Assembly (NCBI RefSeq): GCF_050947875.1 | Contig: NC_134568.1 | Span: 267,102,702 to 267,166,701, forward strand | Length of the DNA: 64,000 nt | Source: Dermacentor variabilis | Taxonomy: Eukaryota > Arthropoda > Arachnida > Ixodida > Ixodidae | Reading direction: 5' to 3' | Part shown: positions 33,870 to 44,905 of the stretch, one piece after another | Layout of the letters: each line of letters opens with the position of its first letter | Numbering within the stretch: the stretch's first letter is position 1 | The notes under the pieces: generated by a model | Databases searched by the model: none | The model's input: only the letters and a program-made list of their open reading frames with translations | Told to the model about the DNA's origin: nothing | Position numbers and translations under genes: made by a program

Positions 33870-34000
33870 GCGTAATAACGTCACAAGAACGTTTGAAGCC
33901 ACAAGCACGAAAACGAGACGACAAATCCATGTTAACCATCATTCCCATGGCAGTTGAACAATCGCAGCACCAGAGTTCCCTCTAGTAATTTCTGTAGAAT
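33870..34000 (+). repeat. dispersed repeat A, copy 2
   Basis: CACAAGAACGTTTGAAGCCA, ACAAGCACGAA, AAATCCATG and CCATCATTCCCATGG match 30,200-30,310 in order. Confidence 0.5.
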
Positions 34001-34429
34001 GCGCGATGCCTGGTATGAGCCAAAGAATACATCGCATTAAAATACAAGCCCAAAGGAATTTCTTAAAAATTCCCGGCACTGAAGTCCTGGAACGTGTTCC
34101 ACCTATACCCGAGGACAGATATGGCTTCGATGGCTTCCGTATAGTAAATTTAGCGTTTGTGTCAAGTAATCGGCAGAAGGAACAAGAGAGCTTAATGCTC
34201 AACGATATATTGCGTCTCTGATGGCCTCTGGATTGGAAAACTTTATTATGGTCCTGCAGGACGCGCTTAGGGCGTAGCGGGCGTCTTCCTATCATGTAAG
34301 CATGATTAGCAGATCTCAGTGGCACAACATTCGTTTCTTGATAGCAAAGGGAAAAGTGAAAATAAAACGGACAGATCTAACAAGATGCGCGTATATTAAC
34401 ACTTGCGAGGTCCTTCGTTCCCTGTTACT

Positions 34430-34876
34430 TTCAAAGGGACAAGACGAACAAGCATCCACCGTGAATTTGTGACGCGTGCGCTCGGCGAGTAACGAGATGG
34501 GCGTTGAGCGCTAGGTATGCGCAGCGTGCTTCCGGCCAGCAGAGCCGTCGAGACGAGCAGTGTCATCCGTGAAAGGAATGGCCGCTGGGGAGGGCCCTCA
34601 TTAAAGGCGCCTCCAGCGCGGAGCCGGACAAAAGCCGCCGCCTGCGCACCGCTTTTTCTGGCAGCTTCGCCAACGCCGGGAGCACGCGGCACCTGGACGC
34701 GCCGGGGGTCGTCATCAGGCGGCCCTGGAGACGGGCGTGCAAGGCCGTCCTTGCACGATTCTCGGCCCGTTCGGCTTGGCTGATGCCCCGAGACGGTCCT
34801 TCTTTCCTGGCCGAAAAGCAAAAGAGCCGCGATCTCGTGGGTGCCGCCCGACAGTGCCGAGAGACGCCAGCGCGCT
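34430..34876 (+). promoter_or_regulatory. GC-rich upstream region / 5' UTR of the Ig-domain gene
   Basis: GC content rises from about 34,430 and stays high into the coding exon. This is the natural place for the promoter and 5' UTR of the gene at 34,877. No TATA box or initiator could be assigned. In-frame GTG codons upstream (for example 34,841) are not needed as starts. Confidence 0.35.
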
Positions 34877-37800
34877 ATGAGGACAGCTCTGTTGCTCTGC
34901 CTGCTCACAGCGGTGGACCGGCGCCAGAGCACGGCGCACCATCAACCCGCACCGCAGCCGCCGCGCACTGACTGCCACCACCAGTACTGGCTGTACCAGC
35001 CGGCGTCCGCCGTGGGTGGCTTCCAGTACCCTCACTCGGGGCACCATGGCTACCACCAGCCTCACGGCTACCCATACGCGCCCGGCTATCAGCAGGGCTA
35101 CCCCGACGGCCGCTACCCAGTCATTCCGCTGCCTCCACCCCCACCTCCACCGCCACCGCCGCCACCTCCGTCCCTGCCCTATCCAGGACCCTGGGTTCCA
35201 TCATACCCGAGGCTACCGACACCGAAAAATTTGGACCCATTCCCGGGCAAATTTCTTGGCATGGGCACGGTGCGTTACCTGAACGGAGGACGCGACGTCG
35301 AGCTAGTCTGCGACCTGCACGGAGATCAGCTGGTCTCGGTAAAGACACTTGCTCTTCGATTACACTTTCACCCCTCACAAGCTCTTCACACTTGCTGAAA
35401 TTATTGATTTTTTATTTGTTGTAGCAACCCAAAAATATACACCGTCTATACGGTGGACGTGGTAATAAGGAGGGGAGGGAACAGGGGGGAGTACAGCGAC
35501 TGTTAATGCCAGATATCGAACCCGTGACCTTTAGCTACACAACAGAATGCCATAAGCGCTCCGCGATCGTAGCGGGTGCTCGAATACTCTGAAAACGTTT
35601 TTTTTTTCTTAATTTTTTTTCATTGCACTTTTCCTGTCTTCGAACGGTGTTCCATGCACGTCTGATTGAGTCGCGAATTTTCTCGTGCAAGGCAGGATAG
35701 TGACGCCCATCATTTTTTTTCGTTTTTCTGGTGTTTAATGATCGGGACCCATTTACGTAAATTCAAACTGACACTGGTAGCTTATAAGGATGGTGCTGCA
35801 TTATCTTTCTATATTTTATTTCCTTATGAGGGCTCTCTCTTTCTCTTTCTATATATATTTTTCTTTTTCTTTTTTTGTAGCTACTTTGACCAGTCTGGTC
35901 CTGTCCGTTAGGAGTAACTGTGGAAACAGCCTCGCTCGCTTTTGAGCTGCAACGCGCGACCAAAGTCTGATTACTCTAACCGAGCATCACTGCTGAACCT
36001 ATCAATCTTGCATACGCTCTTGCAAATAATGGTATAAGCAGGTCGTCGGCGGATGATGTACTGTCCATTTCACACCGGCCGCGTCATTTATTGCTTGTCG
36101 ACGAAAGTAGCCCTAATAACGACAGGACTTTTAAACGTCATCACTGAGGTGCTGAAACACGTTGTTTCATCCGATTGCCCCGAGAAAGCAAACATAGGTG
36201 CGCATCTGAGCCCGCACATATGTCCAAGCAACGCTGCTGCGCAAGCAAGTAATGGATGCGTCGTTATAGAGTTCAAACCGCAGCGAACTCAAATACGATA
36301 CTTATTTACCATAGAGAATAACAATAACTCCACGAGTGCTATCCATGCAAAAGATATTGCTTGTGCCGAACTCAACATTCCGTAACACAAACCAGGGGCT
36401 TGTTCCAGGGAGTGGGGAGGCGGAGCTAAGCGCCTAACCACATAAATAAAATACACTGCATGTTTTTACCAATTAGCGGGGCATATATGTCTTGCTGTTT
36501 TTCGGAACGTACCCGCGTATCATGAACTATCAACAAAAGTTCATCATACGCGGGTACAGTCATTTCTAAATAATTGGGCTATTACCGAATTAATTTTCGT
36601 GAATCCACTGGTTTGTTATAAGAGGGTTTGAGTGTCATGTATATGAGATATTTATAACTAACCTAGTAATGATTCTGCAGTTGCATCCTACATTTGTTTG
36701 GATATATAGCTACTTATAGCATGTGGATATTGATATGACAGCGTGCTTCGGGCGTTTATCAATAGGAACCGCTGTTCGCAGTACAAAGATGCAATGACTA
36801 CATTATAACTGGTCTCTAGGTGAAGCTTGTTTCGAGCGCCGTTTCTGCTCCGAGACGTTAAGAAAACATCAATGAATGCGGGGCCTATTCAGCCCCATTA
36901 AGGACGCTAATATGTGGGTTAGCTGGGGTAGTCATTATTTAAGCGGAAGCAGATTATGTATTTGTCTCTCTGCCGGCGTGCACGGATCAAAGCCGCCCTC
37001 AAGAAGAGGATGCTGGGCGTTGCATAATGACGAAATATTTCCGTTAATTAGCGCCATATGTGTTGCAGGTCGCTTTTATATATTTCGTGTGGTTGAACTG
37101 TGGGCCTTCACTAATTTTCCCACGGTGTACATTCTTAGCAGTGCAAGAGAGCCATGAAAAGGTCGTTTCAGTTGCGTCTGAGGCAAACGCCAGGCTTTGC
37201 GACGAAGGACCGCCAGCGTGAACCGACATTTCTGTGTTTTCCCCTTTCCAGAGGAAGTAAGTGGTATGTATAGGGCGTTTTTCTTTTTGGACAACATAAA
37301 TTTTTTTTTATATAAGAAGGCTATAAGCGCAGCCAACATGGCGTTCTTGCAGACGAATTCCTAGGCGAGGCCGACACATATTGCGGCTAATAACGTGAGC
37401 TTCAGCAGACTCATTAACGAAAAAAAATATTAATTAATTTTTGTATTAGTGCCTTAGGGGCAGTTGTTTGAATGGAGAATTTGAAGGCACTCACATTTCA
37501 TTGTACCCTCATTTTTTTTATCTGTAAAGTCGCACCTAATTCGAGATATTTATCATGGAATTTCAACGGTAAATCCGGGCAATCTCGAAACCGAGCGCCG
37601 CGAGAGCGCGAGAAAGCCGGCCCCGCCATCAGACCGAAACGCCCCGCGACGACGAGCGCGCGGAAGTTGGAAACCGAACGTCTCGGGCCAGTCGCGGCAG
37701 CTACTGATACGGCACGCTTCGCCTGGCAAGCATATGCGGCTGCAGTGTGTCGGGTCAGGATTTGCCGCGGCATGTGGTCATTCAAACTTCACCTCCCTCA

Positions 37801-38955
37801 CGCTTCTCTACGCGGGGCGTTGCCGTCTGACGCGTATAGCGGGACGCGCTCAGTCTCGACATTGCCTCGATTGAGCTTTGCAATTTGATGATGAACATAT
37901 CGAAGTGCGATTTTCAAGGTGTTTAAAAAATGGGGGTGCATTAAAAATGTGACTGCCATCAAATTTTCCACTGAGACAACTGCCCCACAGACACTAGTAA
38001 AATGTTAATTAACGAATCTTTTTTAATCAGTCTTCTAAAGTTCGCGTTATTAGAGACAAAGTATATCCGCCTAGCCAAGGTACTCATCTGCAAAAACGCC
38101 ACGTTCACTGCGCTTATATCCCTATTATCGAAAATCTACATTGCCCAAAAGAAAGAAACAAGAAAACCCTGTATATGTACTTACGCTGCACGGTGGGCAT
38201 GATATAACGGTCTATCTGGCCTGTTACTAAGGCCACAATATGCCTTCATGCCAAAGCCTTCTGTTAATTTGCATTTCAGTTGAATTCTATGTTGAATTGT
38301 GCACTCTCCGTGATGGAAGCAGGGCGATTTATGGCCGAAACTATTCCTGCAGGCGAGCTCTATGTCTAGAGAAGAGCGAACTGCATTAAATAAAATTGAG
38401 GTTTTATTATAGTCACACCAACGTATACGCTGCCGTGGATGTTGTGAACTATAGCTAAATAGGTGTACTAGAGTGACTGCGGCAAAGGAGACGGCCGCGC
38501 CTCTTTGGGCAAATTTAGCCAGGGCCCTGCGGGGTCATCCCCGTCCTGGCGGCCTGCGTTATGTGCTTTTATGTAGAGCACGCACCTGCATGGCATGGCA
38601 CGCCATGCCATGCCAGGAGCTTGCGAGAGGAATGAGCGCGTTTCACTGTTCGCAGAACGTGGTGTGGGTGAAGGCGACGCTTCCGCGGGGCCAGCCGCCG
38701 GTCGCGTGGCGTCCTCCACTGCCCAGCTGCGGGCCGTGCTTCTGTCCCGTGCAGTACGGCTGCGTCTACCGGCATCTGGACCTGGCCGACCGGAAGTTCT
38801 TCGCCGACTCGAGAGGACACCACGCCTCGCTGCACATCTACGGGGTGTCGCCGACAGACTACGGTGTCTACCGCTGCAGTGCCACCAGCTCGCCTACCGG
38901 GTCCGCTGCGGCCAACACCGAGACGGTCTACCAGATCGTCCATTTCACCGGCTAG
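34877..38955 (+). CDS. secreted proline/His/Tyr-rich protein with one Ig domain (two exons)
   Basis: Exon 1 is 34,877-35,338 (154 codons), exon 2 is 38,656-38,955 (99 codons plus TAG): join gives 253 residues. The splice sites are TCG/GTAAAG and TTCGCAG/AAC, phase 0. The ATG at 34,877 gives MRTALLLCLLTAVDRRQSTA, a short signal-peptide-like start. Residues 21-85 are rich in His, Tyr, Gly and Pro (GYPYAPGYQQGYPDGRYP). Residues 86-98 are 13 prolines. From about 130 an immunoglobulin fold is clear: VELVCDL (Cys145), VVWVKA (Trp158) and SPTDYGVYRCSATS (D-x-G-x-Y-x-C, Cys228). The intron falls between the first Cys and the core Trp. Extra cysteines at 179, 182, 184 and 190 sit in an insert before LDLADRKFF. 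Likely extracellular, binding partner unknown. The family is not recognised; further upstream exons cannot be excluded. Confidence 0.72.
35440..35585 (-). mobile_element. tRNA-headed SINE remnant in the intron
   Basis: On the minus strand, CGCGGAGCGCTTATGGCATT (A-box-like) and GGTCACGGGTTCGATATCTG (B-box-like, GGTTCGA) have tRNA spacing. The body differs from the Ruka-like copies, so this is probably a second SINE family. Confidence 0.4.
36509..36557. repeat. 20-bp-stem hairpin in the intron
   Basis: Left arm GTACCCGCGTATCATGAACT (36,509-36,528) and right arm AGTTCATCATACGCGGGTAC (36,538-36,557) pair with one mismatch around a 9-base loop. It could be a small foldback element or a structured RNA; no function is shown. 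Confidence 0.6.
38588..38613. repeat. palindrome near the splice acceptor
   Basis: GCATGGCATGGC and GCCATGCCATGC are perfect reverse complements separated by two bases, 42 bases upstream of the exon 2 acceptor. It may affect folding of the pre-mRNA; significance unknown. Confidence 0.5.
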
Positions 38956-39483
38956 AAAGCCGCCGTCGGCGTGACGTCGAAATCGAACGCGTCGCCGCGC
39001 CCATGTGTGCATTGTCGCGCGGCGAGCACGTTCGGCGCAGCCTCGAATTGATTCGGAGAATCTGGTGCGCATTTCGTGGGCGATCAGTTAATAGTGCTCA
39101 GGCTTCAATAACCGCTTAAGACGCATGTAGTCTTTTTTTTTTAATTAAGGATGGAACATTAGCTCGCGCGTGCTATTGTGGGCACTTGCCGCTGGATCGT
39201 ACGGCCTGTATACGTCTGTCCGCGATGGAATTAAGATGTTTCGCAGCGGCGCCAACCAACAAATTACTAGCTATTCTTACCCATTTTTATTGCGCTTAAA
39301 ACGGGTATATCTTCGACCACATTACAAATTGCTAAGAAATTGAGGGAAAAAAAATACTTTCACGGCGGGAGCGCCCACACGGGAGCCTCGTCTGGAGTCT
39401 TTTCTACACAATCCGAAACACCTTTGCTCTTTATCTCTATCTCTTTCTTTTAAATGTGACCAGCGTCTTATTATGTTTCAACC

Positions 39484-39489
39484 AATAAA
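39484..39489 (+). terminator. candidate poly(A) signal of the Ig-domain gene
   Basis: AATAAA about 530 bases after the stop codon at 38,955; the first clear AATAAA downstream on the + strand. No cDNA evidence is available here. Confidence 0.35.
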
Positions 39490-39779
39490 ACTTTCGAGTT
39501 CAAGAAGCGATTCGCGAAAGCAGGACCGCCCGCTCGTTGCAGAGGCGCATCTGCGGGTTGGCGAATGCAGGCGCGAAACGGACCGGTCGCATTTGCAGTC
39601 GTGTGATTTGACGTTTAGTTTTCTCAGCAGATTAGCCCTCAATGCGTTGACTCTTGAGAAACGTGGGGAATGCCGAATCAGCAGCATGGGTTTAGCAGAT
39701 TCAAGGCACTTTCGCTGCCTTTACTAGTTTGAAGGTCGTGCGAGCCATCACTATATGGTCCATTCTTACGCGTTCCTTC

Positions 39780-39942
39780 ATCTGGTGGCTCTCGATGGCG
39801 GAAAAATGCAAAAACGCGTCCTGTACTTATATCTAGGTGCACGTTAACGAGCCCCAGGTGGTCAAAATTCATACGGAATTCCCCACTATGGTGTGCCTCA
39901 TGATCAGATCGTGGTTTTTTTCACATAAAATACCAGGATTTA
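39780..39942 (+). mobile_element. partial SINE (body and 3' end)
   Basis: GGTGCACGTTAACGAGCCCC, AGGTGGTCAAAATTCATACG and ATGGTGTGCCTCATGATCAG match the Ruka-like body and tail. The tRNA head is degraded. Confidence 0.6.
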
Positions 39943-41639
39943 ACTTTTGATCTGCGACATACTTAATATACTTAATGAGGACATGCTTAATAGTTCTTGC
40001 ATAATTTCAACGCGCTATGAACGAATCGTGGTCGTCGGAAAAATTTGTCCTATTACTTCCCGTTCTCAGGCAGCCTGATCTAGCTTCAAAGAATACGACA
40101 CTGCCGTTTTAAATGTCGTAAGGCATTTAGTTTGTGAATTCATTCTTTGTATTTCCATACAGTTTCATCGATGGCTTCACTCTCAATTGAATGTAATCGA
40201 ATCTGAATTTTTATTCGGACGATAGGAACTAAACACATGTCTAGGGAACCAGCAAAAAGGCAATGAAGCATCTAATACCCACCCATCAACCTAAATTTCC
40301 CTTGACACAGTGCTCGATATGCACCGTAACAATTAAGGCAGTACAAAGAAACAACAACACTGTCCTTAGCGCGTAGCAAAATAGGAAATTAAAATTCTAA
40401 AATTTATAACCGATAATTTTCAGAACAGCGATTTGGAAAACGAGTATTAGTACATATGAAAGTGTGCACACGAAGTACATAGCGGAAGCGAAGCAAACGT
40501 GTGTCTGGAATTCGTGACTGAAAATTTCCTGCAAACAAACATAAGTAGCCCATTCAAACAGCAACTAAAACGTGATGTTGAGCTACTTTTAATATGGCAA
40601 ATCAGTTCTGCGGAATTCCGCAAGGTGGGGGAATGTTCAGGAACGGAAAAATCGACATCTACCCGTAAGCAGCACGATCAAGCTACAAAGGAAACCCACA
40701 CGGCCGTGTTTCTCAGAAACAAAGCTTCGTAGTCGAACAAAAATTCGTCCTCGTCCGGAGCTACTTCTGAGTTGCTAATAAGCAGCAATATATTCTCTTA
40801 CTTCATGAAGGACAGTCTTGAGACGCACTTTTCAATAACGGAAGTCGAGACATGCTGGTTTAAAAAATGCAGGAACTGATCTCGCCAACTCCGTGCAGCG
40901 ACAAGGAGTGATAGGTGGCGTCAGCCGACGAGGAAAGAGGAGCTAGAATAAGGGCTCCTCCACTGTCCGCCCCTGATGCACGACAACGGAGTCGAATCTT
41001 GGGAAGCAGAGGTCGCCAAAAACGGGCCAAAACAAGAAGGCACAAGTCATCGCGCTGTTTTGCACGCTTCTTGTATTATACCGTTTTTAGCGTTGTTTGC
41101 ATCCAAATCACGTGCCCTCTAGCTCGCCTAGTCGCGTTGTTGAATCGATGCGTCACGGAAGAATTACTTAGTGCGCAATGGGTGAGCCCTCCGTCTCCTT
41201 CCTCTGGATTAGGGAACCGGCTCTCGTTTCTGGTTGGCTGACGCGAGCACTAGCCTTCGCTGCTCTGCGCGAAGTTTGCGAGATGGAGCATAGCATCTGG
41301 ATGCCATAATTTGCACGTTTTTGTTGTGTGTTCTTTTTTTTCCCCTTTTTGTAGATTTGCGTCATTTAGGCAATGACTGTGGTCTTGCCGAAAATACTTT
41401 CTAGAAAAGAAACTGCAGGAATGCATTTGATTTGCTGATATGTACCAAATGCTTTTTCTTCGTGATATTTGTAACAGTTAGCATTTTTATTTATTTTTTT
41501 AAGTAGGAGCCGTATTATAGCGACACGCCTCTCCTTCAATCAACAGAACAGCTCTTTTTTGTAGTACGCGAATGCTACTGTCTTAGCTTTCGTTGTAAAA
41601 GACAATATTGTAAATGTGAGTGGATTCAGTTGCTTTTTT
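39943..41639. other. no recognised gene
   Basis: A GC-richer patch at 40,910-41,060 carries a 108-codon + strand frame (40,915-41,241) with no similarity I recognise. The rest is AT-rich with T-runs. Confidence 0.35.
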
Positions 41640-42640
41640 TTACTCATTGTGGAAGCCTGATTCTTAATTTGCGAACAGTACTGATATAACACTAAGTGTT
41701 AGTATAGACATATTTGGGGTCGACAGACCAACATGAGATTTCATGAAATTTGACGTCATTTATGCGATATGGCATGGTTAACAGATTGCCCATTGAATTG
41801 GACAAAAGCCTCCTGCTCAATAGGCTTATTATGTGTTGAAAAGCAGTGTATACTTTGTCTTTCTAGCAGCTAATTCTAATTTATTTGTCCTGAACCTAAA
41901 AAGATAGCTTTTCCAAAGAAATGTAATATTATTTCTCTCGCTCAAGACAAAAATAAAATAAATAGTAAATAATAAGAAATGTGTGCTGTCAGCGTATAGA
42001 ATGTTCTCGGGCGTATGTAGTATGTTTGCAATGTCGTTTATGTCAACGAGAACATGTAACGCGCCTAGAATTGAATCCTGTGGTGCATCGCGTGCTATCT
42101 AAGCCATATTTCTTGCGTTATGTTTAACTGTGGTAATAACTGGTGTTTTGCAAATGGCTTTCAACGTAGCACCTTACGAATTTTCTAAACATTCCCTCAG
42201 ATACCACACTTCCACAGTTACGGTAGTAAAATATCATTATTTACTGAAACAAAGGCCTTCTTGAAGTCTAGAAAGATTCCTACCGCCAGAAACTTACGCC
42301 GGAAATATTGAATAATGTTATGTTTTATATCAAGTAAGGCCATCTCGGTTAATTTTTAATTTTTTTTGTGTGTGTGTGTCTTCTGAAAACCGTATTGACG
42401 TTTTATAACCGTCTTGTTTGCTCTAGGGAAATTTCAAAGTAGTGTATTTATTATCTTCTATCACTTTTGAAAGTAATGGCAAAAATAGAAAGACCTAGCT
42501 ACGTATAGATATTGATGTCATTTTTATCACCGCCCTTAAAAATGACAAATACCTGTACAACCTTCAATTGATCAAGGACTGTGCCAGAATTTAGTATCAA
42601 GTTGCGCATATGGGCAGAGTAACCAGTTGGCTTTGTTGGT
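41640..42640 (-). pseudogene. old CR1/jockey-like LINE reverse transcriptase
   Basis: The minus strand, across frame changes, reads GTVLDQLKVVQVFVIFKGGD and KNDINIYT (P-D-x-x-K-x-A-x-V-x-P-I-x-K-x-G-D region), then LAVGIFLDFKKAFVSVNNDI (motif A, Asp kept), a degenerate P-Q-G-S-I-L-G block (PQDSILGA) and VDINDIANIL, and finally ILYADSTHF, where the catalytic YADD is YADS. All RT blocks appear in order, but stops and frame changes are frequent, so it is an old copy. The endonuclease at 44.1-44.9 kb on the same strand probably belongs to it. Confidence 0.65.
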
Positions 42641-42730
42641 TGAACATAGTAGAAGGCAACAGCGCGGGAACCGACGGAGATTAAGGAGGCACAGAATGTA
42701 CACAGACGCAGCGCTGACTTTAAAAAAAAA
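42640..42730 (-). repeat. dispersed repeat C, copy 1
   Basis: On the minus strand AGTCAGCGCTGCGTCTGTGT, then TCTGTGCCTCCTTAATCTCC. It matches copies at 42,785-42,875 and 43,690-43,775. Confidence 0.5.
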
Positions 42731-42784
42731 AATAAATATGCGACAGTGGCCTGATAACAGTGTGGGCCATATTCAGACGCGTTC

Positions 42785-42875
42785 AACGTAGCACAGCTTG
42801 CTCGTGGACATGCACAGGGGCGGAATAGGACACATATCTACACAGCGCTAACTTCCAACAACGCTTTGCTTCCGG
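42785..42875 (-). repeat. dispersed repeat C, copy 2
   Basis: On the minus strand TTGGAAGTTAGCGCTGTGTA, then GTGTCCTATTCCGCCCCTGT. It corresponds to the other two copies. Confidence 0.45.
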
Positions 42876-43249
42876 AAAACAGTGACACACATGTCTTGAA
42901 TGAGCGACTCAGGAAGCACACACAAATCGTCGCCGGATGGTTTTCTTGGCGTTCATTGACGCAAGTGCTGTGCTCTTCGATTTTAAGATGCGGTTATCCG
43001 AGCAAGAAAAGCAAGTGTGGGTACCGAAGCACCTAATCATTGTATGTGCCTACATGGAGACATGCTGTGATGCGTGCGCTAGTAACGAAGACATCATTTT
43101 TCACTATCAAACAAAGATACAGATTTTTTCTTACGCATGCGTTAGGAGTACACGACAATAATAGTGACATTTTTTACAATGTGTTTAATATTGACGTTTA
43201 TTTGTTATCCCTAAGTCTATACACGTGTTCTGTGATGTGACGACCACGT

Positions 43250-43425
43250 GCGATTGCGCGGTGAACGCCGTTATGGGTGTGCTCACGCATCACTTGTTCT
43301 TCCTTTTTTTCTCCCTTTCCTTCTTTCTTTTCTGCTCTCTCCCCCTCCCCAGGGTAGGGTAGCAAAGTAGGTGCAACCTGGTTAACTCCTTGCCTTTCCT
43401 TTTATTTCTTTCTCTGTGACGTCAC
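43250..43425 (+). mobile_element. I-type LINE, 3' UTR only
   Basis: CAGGGTAGGGTAGCAAAGTA, CAACCTGGTTAACTCCTTGC and CTTTCCTTTTATTTC match the 3' UTR of the copies at 21.9, 32.5 and 52.9 kb. No coding sequence precedes it: an extreme 5' truncation. Confidence 0.6.
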
Positions 43426-43689
43426 GTGCGAAATCTGCAGTCGGAGGGAAAAATTTACAGATCACGGAATCGGAGAAAAAGCTGAATGTTTCCACAGCCT
43501 GAGCACGCTGCCTGTTATTTGGAAGCATCCACCCTGTACTAAACCCTGTATACTATATGCAAACAACATAGTGTTTTTTTTCTTCTTATTACTGGCTATG
43601 GTCTCAAACTGGTCGGCAATTCAACGTTTCTCAGATTCCACGGTCCGGACAACTTTTGATGCCGACTGTGCGAGTGTCGCTGTTTACCA

Positions 43690-43775
43690 GAAATAAAACA
43701 TTGTTGAAAGTCAACGCTGTGTGTGCGCTCTGTTCCTCCTTTGTTTCCGTCTGCTAGTTGAGCTACAGTGAAGGT
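43690..43775 (+). repeat. dispersed repeat C, copy 3
   Basis: GTTGAAAGTCAACGCTGTGT and GTTCCTCCTTTGTTTCCGTC, in the opposite orientation to the other two copies. Preceded by AATAAAA, so it may be the end of a transcribed repeat. Confidence 0.5.
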
Positions 43776-44079
43776 CTTCGTGACAGACACACCGACAATC
43801 CCAGATTACAACCTTGCTCGACGGCCTCATTCGTCTGCGGTTTTAGTTAATATGCGATGTTATTGTTTAATCTTAACAGCAGAGTGTGCATTTATGATGC
43901 GGCCATAAATGAATTATCCGACGCTACCAGATATGTATTAAGTGCAACTACTCCTACTGAGGACCGCAGTCGTTGAAACACCAGCAAAGTAAGGCGCCTG
44001 AGCATGGTACATCCTCGATTATGAAATCTGGAATATCTGGCCTCTCGTTACCATAAGCTCGGCAACACATTTTTCATGT

Positions 44080-44905
44080 TTTCCTTCTATATTTAGAAAT
44101 ACTGGTTATCGTACTTTAATGTTATGAATTATGTTGTGCTTAATATCGAAATACAATTTGTTTCTTATCATTGTATATTCGACAGACAGATTTTTTAAAT
44201 AAATGGAACAAAAAACTTATCAAGCTGTTTCATTCTTTTCAGAAGGGAAGCGTTTCTTTACGGTTTCCTTGATTTCCCATGGTTCTTTTAAGTTCACTGA
44301 AAGGCAACGCTGTATTATAAAGTTATATAATAGTTCATAAAACCAGGGTGAAAGAAGCTAAAAAACGGGGGCGTGGGCAAGTGATCACGTCAATGTTATT
44401 TCTGATATTTTTATGGAACAAATAGCAATTCAGACGTGTTTGTTACTCTTGTCAGCACGTGAATAACATTTCAACACACAAAACAAAAAGAAACATGGAG
44501 TCTTCTTTACGCACAAGCGTCCTTCGATAATGCATCGATATTTATATAGCCACTCAATAACAAAATGGATGTTTATAAGTAACGACAATGACTGTATCAA
44601 GCCACTTTATCTATACACATTCGTAATGCACATTCATCAGTGAGTACTCTGAAGCAGTTTGAAAACTGATATTTAACGTATATATAGCCACACCGCCTCC
44701 TCTCGTGATGCTTCGCAAAACTGTATAAGCACCTTAACTGAATAACATGGCAGTCATCCGAAAAGCAGGTCTCAATAAAAGTACAGATATCAAATTGTTG
44801 ATCAAGTGCGTCCAAAAATGAGCTAGCAGAGTCTTCCTTGTTTTCTAGACTCCACGTTTAAGCGAAGCCAAAAAATATTGCTTTACATCCCTCCCACTTT
44901 TGAAG
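44080..44905 (-). pseudogene. LINE endonuclease remnant (CR1/jockey-like)
   Basis: The minus strand reads LDQQFDICTFIETCFSDDCH, then SFAKHHERRRCGYIYV and FRVLTDECALRMCID (44,815-44,597). Further on, GYINIDALSKDACA stands where G-D-F-N is expected, and VTNTSE and RDHLPT stand where S-D-H-L-P is expected. This is the AP-type endonuclease of a CR1/jockey-like LINE, followed by a linker (FFVPFI...NLSVEYTMIRNKL) to about 44,080. Catalytic positions are mutated. The RT of the same strand resumes at 42.6 kb, with repeats in between. Confidence 0.6.

Larger units (their letters stand above)
35339..38655 (+). other. intron of the Ig-domain gene
   Basis: About 3.3 kb between the GT at 35,339 and the AG at 38,654-38,655. 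It contains a tRNA-like SINE remnant, a strong hairpin (36,509-36,557), a GC-rich patch at 37,560-37,870 with no recognisable protein, and a 12-bp-arm palindrome just before the acceptor. The remaining open frames are unassigned. Confidence 0.6.

Noticed and set aside
34396..35065. Minus-strand frames of 178 and 116 codons over the first exon region
   Set aside because: GC-driven antisense frames with no domain; the + frame has a signal peptide, splice donor and Ig start.
38569..39119. Overlapping frames (minus 167 and plus 174 codons) over exon 2
   Set aside because: Shadows of the Ig-domain exon; only the frame with D-Y-G-V-Y-R-C and phase-0 splicing makes sense.
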